The translations under genes and the position numbers were made by a program. A stretch of 64,000 bases of DNA from Mariniphaga sediminis (GTDB lineage: Bacteria > Bacteroidota > Bacteroidia > Bacteroidales > Prolixibacteraceae): NCBI RefSeq assembly GCF_003573545.1, contig NZ_QWET01000001.1, positions 124,001-188,000 of the forward strand, read 5' to 3'. The notes under the pieces are model-generated. The model saw only the letters and a program-made list of their open reading frames with translations. It was not told the DNA's origin and did no database searches. This document shows, in pieces, positions 50,860 through 59,529 of the stretch; positions within the stretch are counted from its first letter, which is position 1; each line of letters begins with the position of its first letter.

Positions 50860-53814
50860 ATGAAACAACTTTTCACTATCGGATTATTTATAATTGTTGC
50901 AGCCCTTCTGTCAACACACTGTTCTTATAAAACAAAGACTGAGAGTGGCAATGCCGTTGCTTTTGGCGACAGTATCTACATGCAAAGTTTGCCGCCTCAG
51001 CCAGACGAAACGGCCTGGAAATTTATTGATGAGCTTAAAGCTCCCATGTGGACAGAGCATGAGTGGGAGTCGAAACTTCCTGCTTCCGGACAAGCCGATC
51101 TTTCCGGAGGAGTCATTCTTAAAAAAGAATTCCCGGATCCCAAAGGGTACCTTGAAACAGCCTATGAAGATCTGCGTTTGTTTCTTGCGGCAGGAGATGT
51201 GCCAACGGGCAGCGGAGAGTATTTAATTGAATTTTTATCCTCGTCCGACTTAACGGGAGAGGCTTTCCGTTTGGAAGTTAATGCCAGTAATTGCCGGCTA
51301 TGGGCAGGGGATGTGGAAGGTATCCGTCGCGGTATTTTTTACCTGGAAGATGAAATGCTCCGTTTACGTGCTCCTTTTTTGCCTTTGGGAACAATGGAAA
51401 AAGAGCCTGCCATTAAAAGCAGGATATCCCGTTGTTTTTTTGGTCCCATCAAACGGCCACCTGCCATGCGCGATGAATTAATGGATGCGGTGGATTATTA
51501 TCCTGATAATTACCTGAACCGACTGGCTCACGAGGGGGTCAACGGTTTATGGCTTACCATTGAGTTTCGCGATCTGGTTTCCACCCGGTTCACGCCCGAT
51601 AATGGGAAAGATGCGGAGCAGCGCCTGAAAAAATTGAGCCGGACAGTAGAAAAATGTTTACGGTACGGAATAAAAACCTATATCTTTTGTATTGAGCCCC
51701 GCGCCTGGGAGGCAAACGATCCGGTGTTAACGGATTTTCCGGAGTTGGGAGGGCACAAATCGGGAAACAGGTCGTTTTTTTGTCCGCTGGGTAAAGAAGC
51801 GGATGAGTACCTGTATGAATCAGTGAATAAGATTTTTAAAGCTGTTCCTGAACTTGGGGGAATCATAAATATTACCCACGGCGAAAGGGCCACTACCTGC
51901 CTGAGTGCCGTCTCCTCATTCAGCGATCATACTGGCCGGATAAACTGTCCGCGATGCAGCGACAAGGAACCGTGGGAAATACTTTACGCGTCCCTGTCGT
52001 CTATGCAACGGGGAATGCATGACGTTAATCCCGATGCCGAATTGATAAGTTGGCTGTATATGCCGCAGCCCCAAAGATTTCATCCCGGAGATGTTTATAA
52101 ATTGGGGAATTGGGTTTATGATCTTCCTGTACATACTCCCAAAGGGGTGGTTCTTCAGTTTAATTTTGAATCCGGAGTGGAAATGGAAGTATTTGGCAAA
52201 AAGCTGGTGGGTGGAGATTACTGGATATCAAAACCCGGCCCCAGCGATAGGTTTGAAGATATTGCCCGTATTGCGCGGGAGCATGACACACGGATGTCGG
52301 CGAAAATTCAAACCGGAAACTCCCATGAACTGGCAACAGTTCCTTTTGTTCCGGTGCCTTCCCTTTTGTACGAAAAATTTGCTGCCATGCAGAACCTGGG
52401 AGTGACCCACACCATGTTATGCTGGTATTTTGGAAATTATCCGGGGTTAATGAACAAAGCGGCAGGGGAGCTTTCTATGAAACCTTTCCCTGAAAATGAA
52501 ACGGAATTTCTTGGTCAGCTCGCTTCTGTATATTGGAAAAATGAAGATGTACCTAAAGTCGTTGAGGCATGGAAACATTTTAGCAGCGGATATGAAAACT
52601 ATCCGCTAACCAACCATTTTCAATATTACGGCCCCATGCACGACGGACCGGTATGGCCACTGTTGCTGAAACCTGCCGACGCTCCGCTGGCGCCCACCTG
52701 GCAAATTGGCTCAAGTACCACCCTTAAACCCTGGCCTCCCAGCGGCGACAGGGTTGGCGAATGCATCGGTGGTGTTTTGACGCTGGAAGAGGTCGTGGAA
52801 CTTTGCCGCCGCATGACAACATCATGGGATAAAGGGGTAGAAATATTTAAAGAGATGGAAATGAATTATCTGGGCGAAAGGGAAAGAATGTTGGATATCG
52901 GGGTGGCAAAAGCCCTGGGAATTCAATTCAGAAGCGGATACAATATTTTGAATTTTTACTTGTTGCGCGAAAAAATGTTGCGGATGGAAGGCATGGAGCG
53001 GCTGGAGATACTAAATCAGTTAACGGATATTATTGAAGAGGAAATAGCGCTGGATGAACAGTTGTTGGCTCTTTGTAAAGAGGATTCAAGACTTGGATTT
53101 CATTCGGAGGCAGAAGGATATAAATATTTTCCTGAAAAAATTGAATGGAGAATGGCAGAACTGAAAAAGGTTCTGGAAAATGACGTGCCTGCTTTTGAAA
53201 AGATCATTAAAAAAGGGGAACTTTTATTCCCCGAATATACGGGGAAAAGACCGGAGGGAGCTATTGCGAACTGTATCCAAATTTCGGATGTTTCGCCAGA
53301 TGCAACTATTCAGGTACCTTCCGGGTTGCAGTGGCAAGAGCTGAACGAAGGGGCGGATACAGCTCAATTGCAATGGGCATCGGCCCGGGATTCCGAAGCA
53401 TTGTATGTCTGGGTAACTGATAAAACACCTTCGAACCAGGCGTCGCTTGAAAATCCGGTTTCCAATGTGCGGATTAAGGTAGAACCCGGGAGACTTTATC
53501 CTGCTTTTCATTTTTCTTTCCATAAAATGACAGAAGAGAATGCAGGTGACCCGGTACGAAATTTGGGATACTCATTGGTTTATACCGCTGGTTTCAGAGA
53601 AGTGGAAGCAGAGGGGCAGAAATATGTTGTTGCCCGGATACCGTTCCGCATCTTGAGAACAGAGCCGGCAAAAAATAAGCCTTTACGTGTTGACGTAATT
53701 GTGCAAAAAAGTGGAGAGGGTAAATGTTCCTGGCGTCCGGATAATCCGCTTACCCCACGGTTAATTCTCGGAAATGATAACCCGGCGGATTTGGGCTGGC
53801 TGATTTTCAATTAA
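50860..53814 (+). CDS. Large lipoprotein GH20/GH67-like barrel protein
   Basis: 984 residues. A lipoprotein signal ends in LLSTHC (cysteine near 21). The N-terminal alpha/beta domain (about 90-180; LEVNASNCRLWAGDVEGIRR) and barrel (about 200-550) parallel the Tat protein at 36836: LAHEGVNGLWLTIEF, IKTYIFCIEPRAWEAN, GGIINITHGERATTC with a candidate glutamate, then a CPRC cysteine pair, and VYDLPVHTPKGVVLQFNFES. The C-terminal 180 residues resemble a beta-sandwich carbohydrate-binding domain. Last gene of the block, convergent with the AraC gene by 26 bp. Confidence 0.75.
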   Translation: MKQLFTIGLFIIVAALLSTHCSYKTKTESGNAVAFGDSIYMQSLPPQPDETAWKFIDELKAPMWTEHEWESKLPASGQADLSGGVILKKEFPDPKGYLETAYEDLRLFLAAGDVPTGSGEYLIEFLSSSDLTGEAFRLEVNASNCRLWAGDVEGIRRGIFYLEDEMLRLRAPFLPLGTMEKEPAIKSRISRCFFGPIKRPPAMRDELMDAVDYYPDNYLNRLAHEGVNGLWLTIEFRDLVSTRFTPDNGKDAEQRLKKLSRTVEKCLRYGIKTYIFCIEPRAWEANDPVLTDFPELGGHKSGNRSFFCPLGKEADEYLYESVNKIFKAVPELGGIINITHGERATTCLSAVSSFSDHTGRINCPRCSDKEPWEILYASLSSMQRGMHDVNPDAELISWLYMPQPQRFHPGDVYKLGNWVYDLPVHTPKGVVLQFNFESGVEMEVFGKKLVGGDYWISKPGPSDRFEDIARIAREHDTRMSAKIQTGNSHELATVPFVPVPSLLYEKFAAMQNLGVTHTMLCWYFGNYPGLMNKAAGELSMKPFPENETEFLGQLASVYWKNEDVPKVVEAWKHFSSGYENYPLTNHFQYYGPMHDGPVWPLLLKPADAPLAPTWQIGSSTTLKPWPPSGDRVGECIGGVLTLEEVVELCRRMTTSWDKGVEIFKEMEMNYLGERERMLDIGVAKALGIQFRSGYNILNFYLLREKMLRMEGMERLEILNQLTDIIEEEIALDEQLLALCKEDSRLGFHSEAEGYKYFPEKIEWRMAELKKVLENDVPAFEKIIKKGELLFPEYTGKRPEGAIANCIQISDVSPDATIQVPSGLQWQELNEGADTAQLQWASARDSEALYVWVTDKTPSNQASLENPVSNVRIKVEPGRLYPAFHFSFHKMTEENAGDPVRNLGYSLVYTAGFREVEAEGQKYVVARIPFRILRTEPAKNKPLRVDVIVQKSGEGKCSWRPDNPLTPRLILGNDNPADLGWLIFN

Positions 53815-53840
53815 TTTACAGGAGTTGCCAAAAAAACTTA

Positions 53841-54710
53841 TTAATGGCGAACCACCATGTTTTGTTCCTGGAACCGGGATGGTGTTTCGCCTTTAATTTT
53901 TTTAAACTGCCGGTTAAAATTGGAGAGGTTTTCAAATCCGGACTCATAGGCAATTTCTGAAATGTCCTGTGTTGCATCCATTAATAATCTGCATGCGTAG
54001 CCAATCCGTACATTCATTAAGTATGATTTAAACGGCATTCGGTATGTATATTTAAAGGTATTGTAAAATGTGGTGTACGACATGTTTGTAATTTGTAGTA
54101 AATCACTGATCTGCATCTGTTTTTGAAAATTCTGAAGAATAAATTGTAATGCTTTTTGCATGGGGCTGTTACTATTTAGCCGGAATGTTTCAAGAAAGGC
54201 AGGGCTGGCCAGAGGGTTTAGCTCATCCGTGGCTGAGAGTAGTTTAAATATGGAGAACAGCGTATAAAGTTGTTCTGTGTCGTTCATGTTTAACATGTCA
54301 TACATCCGTGAGATAATATGTCCTTTGCATTGTCCGTAAATTTCAAAACCCCGGGAAGAATCAGATAAAAAATTTTTTAAAGGTTTATTTTCCGGAATTT
54401 CAAAAAATTTATCACCAAGAAAGTCATGTGAAAATTGAACAACGATACCTTCGCCCAAAAATTGATCTTCACCCCGGTAATATTCCTGATCGCAAAGCCA
54501 TTCATGAGGAATATCGGAACCTACAAAAACAAGATCATTTTCTTCAAAGCGATCGATATGGTCTCCAACCATCCGTTTGCCCTTTCCTTTTTTTATAAAT
54601 ACAAGTTCGTATTCCGGATGGTGGTGCCAGGGCGAGAACGGTTTTTCTTCGTGATAAAGGATAAACGATTTGGCTGGTTCTTTAAACAGTCTTATCTCAT
54701 GTACTTTCAT
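53841..54710 (-). CDS. AraC-family transcriptional regulator (cupin sensor)
   Basis: 289 residues. The cupin half (about 20-110) has WHHHPEYELVFIKKGKGKRM, FEENDLVFVGSDIPHEWL, close in layout to the AraC protein at 31408. Two helix-turn-helix units lie at about 190-280 (MQISDLLQITNMSYTTFYNT, DISEIAYESGFENLSNFNRQ). It is divergent from the ceramidase-fold block at 54930 with 219 bp between, and convergent with the preceding hydrolase gene. The 14-bp motif at 54745-54758 is 35-48 bp before its start. Confidence 0.9.
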   Translation of the reverse strand: MKVHEIRLFKEPAKSFILYHEEKPFSPWHHHPEYELVFIKKGKGKRMVGDHIDRFEENDLVFVGSDIPHEWLCDQEYYRGEDQFLGEGIVVQFSHDFLGDKFFEIPENKPLKNFLSDSSRGFEIYGQCKGHIISRMYDMLNMNDTEQLYTLFSIFKLLSATDELNPLASPAFLETFRLNSNSPMQKALQFILQNFQKQMQISDLLQITNMSYTTFYNTFKYTYRMPFKSYLMNVRIGYACRLLMDATQDISEIAYESGFENLSNFNRQFKKIKGETPSRFQEQNMVVRH

Positions 54711-54744
54711 GATTATGGTTCATTTGTAATATAAAATTACTCTT

Positions 54745-54758
54745 TTTTAGGATAAAAT
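54745..54758. promoter_or_regulatory. Shared 14-bp operator candidate upstream of AraC gene 2
   Basis: Identical to 32305-32318 (TTTTAGGATAAAAT) and lying in the divergent spacer before the ceramidase-fold block. Identity over 14 bp between two AraC upstream regions suggests a common recognition site or autoregulation by related proteins. Confidence 0.5.
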
Positions 54759-54929
54759 GGATTGAATTGCCCTTTTTTTCTGAAGAAAAGTATCATTAAT
54801 GTGAAGATTAGTATTACTTTTTATACCATTTATTATATAGGTTCACATGTTCTTAAAAGCCATTTCTTTTGGGCTTTCATTTGTAAGTTATGATGAAGCA
54901 AAAATAGAAACGAAATACATCCTTTACCT

Positions 54930-56516
54930 ATGGATAAAAAAGAATCTCGGAGATATTTTATAAAAAAATCGGCCGGAATAGCCGCCGGATTTATGGTTCC
55001 CGGCTTTGCTCCTTTTCGTTTACTGGGAAATGATAAAAACGGGAACGCTCCGGGACTTGCCGGAGATAATGAGACGGGCCTGTTTTCAGGATTTGCAGAA
55101 AGAGATATTACGCCGGAAATTGGCATGGAACAGCCCGGCGGATACGGAAAATCGTTCCACAAAACGTTTCACGATCCGTGTAAGGTAAGAACAGTTGTTT
55201 TTTATGATGGCAAAAAAAAGGTTGCTATTGTGGGTATTGATGCACTAATGGTACATCGGTCGCTGGTTCTTTCGGTAAGAAAAAAAGTAGCGGAGAGTTG
55301 TGGAATTCCGGCAGAATCGATTTTAATAGCAGCCTCTCACTCTCATTCATCCGGACCTACAGGAATGATTCAGCCCGGGCAATACGATCATGCGGATCCA
55401 CTGGCCAAATCGCTGGCCTACGAAAAATCGTCGTGTGCCGATCCCAAATACCTGAAACTGGTGGAAGAAAAAATGGTGGAGGCGATATGTCAGGCCAACA
55501 ACTCATTGGAGGAATCCCGTTTGGGGGTTGGTACAGGCCGGGAAGAGGAGGTTGCATTTAATCGCCGCTTTCACATGGGAAATGGATTGACCTATACTCA
55601 CCCTGGTCAGGGAAATCCTGATATTATTAAATCTGCCGGCCCGGTTGACCCAGAGGTGGGTGTGATAGGAGTCTGGAATAATCAGGGCGAATGCAAAGGC
55701 TGTATTATCAACTTTGCCTGTCATGCTACCACCAACCCGGGAGGGATATCGGCCAACTGGATATACTATCTTGAGCAGACCATTCGGGGGGCCATGGGAC
55801 CCGATTGTATTGTTGTTTTCCTGGCAGGTGCCAGCGGCGATGTAACGCAGGTCAATAACCTGAACCCACACCGGAATCGGGCAGGAGAAGATTGGGCGCG
55901 TTTTGTGGGTGCCCGTGTGGGAGCCGAAGCCGTGAAAGTACTGCTTAGTATGCCCCGCGGAGAAATGATGCCCCTGGATGCGCGGTCAAAAGTAATGGAG
56001 ATAAAACGCCGCAACCCTGATCCGGAGCGCGTGAAGCAATGTACTCAACTCGTTCAAAAGTCGCCGGAAGAGGTAGGAAGTACTGAATGGACATTTGCCA
56101 AAGAGATTGTTTTGCTGGATGCACTAATAAAAAATGAACCGGTCGAACAGGTCGAAGTGCAGGCACTGCAGGTAGGGCCAGCTGTTTTTATTACCAATCC
56201 TGCCGAATATTTTTGCCAGTTTGGACTTGACATAAAAAGTAAAAGTCCGTTTACATTTACTTTTCCAGTTTCATTAGCCAACGGCTCTGTTGGGTATGTT
56301 CCCACAGAAGAGGCTTTTGGATCAGATGGAGGGGGGTATGAAACACGTCTTACTTCATACAGTAACCTGAAGATAAATGCAGGCAGTAAAATAGCTGAAA
56401 CAGGAGTGAAATTGTCGCGCCAAATGATCCCGGGAGTGGCACCCGACTATGAAAAAGCGCCGCCTTTTAGTGGTACCCCCTGGAGGTATGGGAACGTAAA
56501 ACCTGAATTAAAATAA
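54930..56516 (+). CDS. Tat-exported neutral-ceramidase-fold protein 1 (metal site intact)
   Basis: 528 residues. A twin-arginine leader (SRRYFIKKSAGIAAGF) precedes GFAERDITPEIG, the usual start of the neutral/alkaline ceramidase N-terminal domain (PF04734). Metal ligands line up: HSH at 137-139, His265 in NFACHATTNPG, Glu426 in TNPAEYF and Tyr456 in VGYVPTEEAF. The nucleophile motif GDVSPN of true ceramidases reads GDVTQV, so Ser is replaced by Thr306. The C-terminal ceramidase domain is absent. It is therefore probably an amidase or esterase of unknown substrate. First gene of a six-gene run. Confidence 0.85.
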   Translation: MDKKESRRYFIKKSAGIAAGFMVPGFAPFRLLGNDKNGNAPGLAGDNETGLFSGFAERDITPEIGMEQPGGYGKSFHKTFHDPCKVRTVVFYDGKKKVAIVGIDALMVHRSLVLSVRKKVAESCGIPAESILIAASHSHSSGPTGMIQPGQYDHADPLAKSLAYEKSSCADPKYLKLVEEKMVEAICQANNSLEESRLGVGTGREEEVAFNRRFHMGNGLTYTHPGQGNPDIIKSAGPVDPEVGVIGVWNNQGECKGCIINFACHATTNPGGISANWIYYLEQTIRGAMGPDCIVVFLAGASGDVTQVNNLNPHRNRAGEDWARFVGARVGAEAVKVLLSMPRGEMMPLDARSKVMEIKRRNPDPERVKQCTQLVQKSPEEVGSTEWTFAKEIVLLDALIKNEPVEQVEVQALQVGPAVFITNPAEYFCQFGLDIKSKSPFTFTFPVSLANGSVGYVPTEEAFGSDGGGYETRLTSYSNLKINAGSKIAETGVKLSRQMIPGVAPDYEKAPPFSGTPWRYGNVKPELK

Positions 56517-56537
56517 AATCAAAAAATTTCTAATCCA

Positions 56538-57971
56538 ATGAAGACAAATCGCAGGAACTTTATTAAAGCTGCCGGAGTTGCCGGCACAGGAATGGTAACA
56601 GGGGCAATGGCTTCATGTGCCGGTAACCAGGCAAATGGTGCCAATCCAACGGCACCTCATGAGATATCCCAAAAAGAATATAAGCAGAAGTTTAACATGA
56701 GTGGTTATGCCGCACCTTCGCTGGACGTTGTCCGGGTGGGTTACATTGGCATTGGAGGAAGAGGTTTGGGAGCTGTCAGAAGGATGCGGCTGATTGAAGG
56801 TGTTGAAATAAAGGCGCTGTGTGATATACTGGATGACAGGGTAATGATGGGACAGAAAGCGTTGGAAGAGATGGGAATGCCTCCGGCAAAAACGTATACA
56901 GGCGATGAAAACATCTGGAGGCAGATGCTTCAGGAAAATGAGCTTGACTTAATATATATTGCAACACCAAGGCACCTGCATCCCGAAATGTGTATTTTAT
57001 CGATGGAAACAGGCAAGCACGCAGTGACAGAAATACCTGCCGTGCCCACCGTTGAAGATGCGTGGAGGCTGGTGGAAACCTCAGAGACAACCCGTAAACA
57101 TTGTTCAATGCTTGAAAACTGCACGTATGATTTTTGGGAGTTGCTGATCCTAAATATGGCCCGGCAGGGGTTTATGGGAGAGGTCGTTCATGTTGATGCC
57201 GGATATATACACGATCAGCGGGAACTAAATGTCAGTAAAGCCAAGGCGTGGCGTATCGAAGAATTTATTAATCGAAACGGAAATATATATCCGACCCATG
57301 GATTGGGCCCGGCATGTCAGTTATTAAATGTAAACCGGGGAGACCGGCTTGATTACCTCATTTCAATGTCGTCAAACGATTTTACAATGGGGCCCAAAAT
57401 TGATGAACTGGCCAAAGAAGATGACTACTATAAAAAATATAAAGGTCAGTGGCAGTTGGGCAATGTGAATACTTCGACCATTCGGACGAAAAAGGGAAAA
57501 ACAATCATGCTACAGTATAATGTGAGCAATCCCAGACCCTATGACCGTCTTCAGCAGGTTATTGGCACAAAGGCAATTTCAAAAAAATATCCTTTCCCTT
57601 CCCGGATTTCTGTCGGACACGAATGGCTCAGTGAAGAAGAAACCGGGGAATTGGTTGAAAAATATACCCCGCGCCTTGTGAAGCTGGTAGGAGAAATGGC
57701 TAAAAAAGTCGGAGGCCATGGTGGCATGGACTTTTTAATGGAGTGGCGCCTTATTGATTGCTTGAAAAACGGCCTGCCTCTTGATATGGATGTTTATGAT
57801 GCTGCTGCCTGGAGTTCTGTGGTACCGCTAAGCGAATGGTCAGTGGCTCATTCTTCCTGTCCGGTGAAATTTCCCGATTATACCTGCGGCTCTTTTGAAA
57901 CAAATACTCCTGTCGATTTAGAAATACTGAAAGGAGGAAATACAGGGATAAAAAATATCCCCGGAAGTTGA
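56538..57971 (+). CDS. GH109-family glycosidase (alpha-N-acetylgalactosaminidase-type), Tat-exported
   Basis: 477 residues. A twin-arginine leader (NRRNFIKAAGVAGTG) ends in a lipobox-like MASC near residue 27. The NAD-binding YIGIGGRGLGA, then TEIPAVPTVEDAWRLVE, CSMLENCTYDFWEL and NIYPTHGLGPACQLLNV (Tyr251, His254) match GH109, which cleaves glycosides by transient C3 oxidation. MSSNDFTMG and GNVNTSTIRTKKGKTIML further support it. Embedded among ceramidase-fold proteins, 21 bp from each neighbour, it probably removes an N-acetylhexosamine or related alpha-linked sugar. Confidence 0.9.
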   Translation: MKTNRRNFIKAAGVAGTGMVTGAMASCAGNQANGANPTAPHEISQKEYKQKFNMSGYAAPSLDVVRVGYIGIGGRGLGAVRRMRLIEGVEIKALCDILDDRVMMGQKALEEMGMPPAKTYTGDENIWRQMLQENELDLIYIATPRHLHPEMCILSMETGKHAVTEIPAVPTVEDAWRLVETSETTRKHCSMLENCTYDFWELLILNMARQGFMGEVVHVDAGYIHDQRELNVSKAKAWRIEEFINRNGNIYPTHGLGPACQLLNVNRGDRLDYLISMSSNDFTMGPKIDELAKEDDYYKKYKGQWQLGNVNTSTIRTKKGKTIMLQYNVSNPRPYDRLQQVIGTKAISKKYPFPSRISVGHEWLSEEETGELVEKYTPRLVKLVGEMAKKVGGHGGMDFLMEWRLIDCLKNGLPLDMDVYDAAAWSSVVPLSEWSVAHSSCPVKFPDYTCGSFETNTPVDLEILKGGNTGIKNIPGS

Positions 57972-57992
57972 ACAACATTTAAAACCAGAACG

Positions 57993-59483
57993 ATGAACTG
58001 TAAAACGATTATATCATGTTTCCCGGGGCGTGTCCTCCTGTTACTTATGGTTATCATTGTGCACCATTTGCCTGTTGAAGCCAGTACGCAGACAAAGGAT
58101 AAAGATTCCGCGGAGAAGGTATTTAGGGCGGGAGCAGCTACAAGCAATATAACCCCCCACCTTGGTGGGGGTATTATAGGAGGCTGGGGAATTCCTGAAG
58201 CAGATTACATACATGATGAATTACATGCCCGCTGCCTGGTACTTGACGATGGGGCCACAAAACTGGTTTTTATTATTGCAGATGTTTTAGGGCTGCATCA
58301 GGATTTAACCGAAGAAGCCAAAAAACTGATATTTGAAGAAACAAATATTCCCCCGGAGAATGTACTCATATCAGCCATTCACACTCATTCAGCCACCAGT
58401 GCAATGGGGGTGGGGGATAAACGGAGAAAATGGTCTGAGGGGGAACCATTCGACGATTATCAAAAATTTTTGATGAGGCGTTTTGCCGATGCTGTCAGAA
58501 TAGCTTTGAAAAACCTGGAGCCTGTGCACATTGGCTGGGGAGTGGGAAACGTTCCCGAACATGTGTTTGTCCGCCGCTGGATGATGAAAGAACCGGTAAT
58601 AAATCCGTTTGGGGAATATGATAAAGTGATGATGAACCCCGGGGTGGCAAACGACAACAAACTGGAGCCGGCCGGGATACCAGACCCGGAGGTTTCATTT
58701 CTATCTGTCCGGTCTTTGGACGGCAGGCCTGTTGCCTTATTGGCAAATTATTCGCTCCATTATGTTGGAGGGGTTCCTTCCGGACACATTTCAGCGGATT
58801 ACTTCGCCGTGTTTGCCGATCGCATTCAGGAGTTGTTAAAAGCAGACAGGCAGGATCCCCCGTTTGTCGGTATGATGTCAAACGGTACCTCCGGAGATGT
58901 TAACAATATCAATTATGGAGGGCCTGCAGAACATAATCCTCCTTATCATAAGATGCGTCGTGTAGCCGAAGATGTCGCACGAGAGGTTTTCCGCGTACAT
59001 AATTCTGTACAGTACCATAACTGGGTTCCCCTAAAGGCTGCCCGTGAGGAACTTACCCTTGAAGTGCGTAAGCCGGATAAAAAAATGGTTGAACGTGCCA
59101 AAAGTATTCTGGCAAGCCCCGATACAGTAAAACCTGTTCACCGGCATGAGGAAACGTATGCCGGGAGGATTCTTAACCTGCTGGACTGGCCGGATCATGT
59201 TGACATTGTGTTACAGGTTTTTCGTATCGGAGATTTGGGGGTGGCCGCCATCCCGTTTGAAACGTTTGCTGAAACAGGCATAGAGATAAAAGCGAAGAGT
59301 CCCTTCAAAACAACTTTTACCATTGAACTGGCAAACGGGTATTACGGATACCTTCCTACGCCCGGGCAACACAAGTTGGGGGGATATGAAACATGGCTGG
59401 GCACAAATAAAGTGGAGAAAGGAGCCTCCGAAAAGATTGTTACCAAGCTGATGGAGCTGTTTGTGTCAATGCAACAAAACTGA
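57993..59483 (+). CDS. Exported neutral-ceramidase-fold protein 2 (metal site intact)
   Basis: 496 residues with a signal peptide (about 12-30). The domain start is FRAGAATSNITPHLGGG. Metal ligands are complete: HTH at 130-132, His256 in NYSLHYVGG, Glu423 in IPFETFAE and Tyr453 in GYLPTPGQH with a GGYETW end. The nucleophile motif reads GDVNNI, with Asn304 instead of Ser. It lacks the C-terminal ceramidase domain. Hydrolase function is possible, but by a mechanism different from the serine-based ceramidases. 22 bp after the GH109 gene. Confidence 0.85.
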   Translation: MNCKTIISCFPGRVLLLLMVIIVHHLPVEASTQTKDKDSAEKVFRAGAATSNITPHLGGGIIGGWGIPEADYIHDELHARCLVLDDGATKLVFIIADVLGLHQDLTEEAKKLIFEETNIPPENVLISAIHTHSATSAMGVGDKRRKWSEGEPFDDYQKFLMRRFADAVRIALKNLEPVHIGWGVGNVPEHVFVRRWMMKEPVINPFGEYDKVMMNPGVANDNKLEPAGIPDPEVSFLSVRSLDGRPVALLANYSLHYVGGVPSGHISADYFAVFADRIQELLKADRQDPPFVGMMSNGTSGDVNNINYGGPAEHNPPYHKMRRVAEDVAREVFRVHNSVQYHNWVPLKAAREELTLEVRKPDKKMVERAKSILASPDTVKPVHRHEETYAGRILNLLDWPDHVDIVLQVFRIGDLGVAAIPFETFAETGIEIKAKSPFKTTFTIELANGYYGYLPTPGQHKLGGYETWLGTNKVEKGASEKIVTKLMELFVSMQQN

Positions 59484-59529
59484 TATGGATTTGTAAACGG
59501 ATAAATTTATTCAATTAAAAACTGGAACT

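Noticed and set aside
54899-54906. Minus-strand TAnnTTTG match as promoter of the second AraC gene
   Set aside because: No matching -33 element at the right distance, and it lies far (about 190 bp) from the start.
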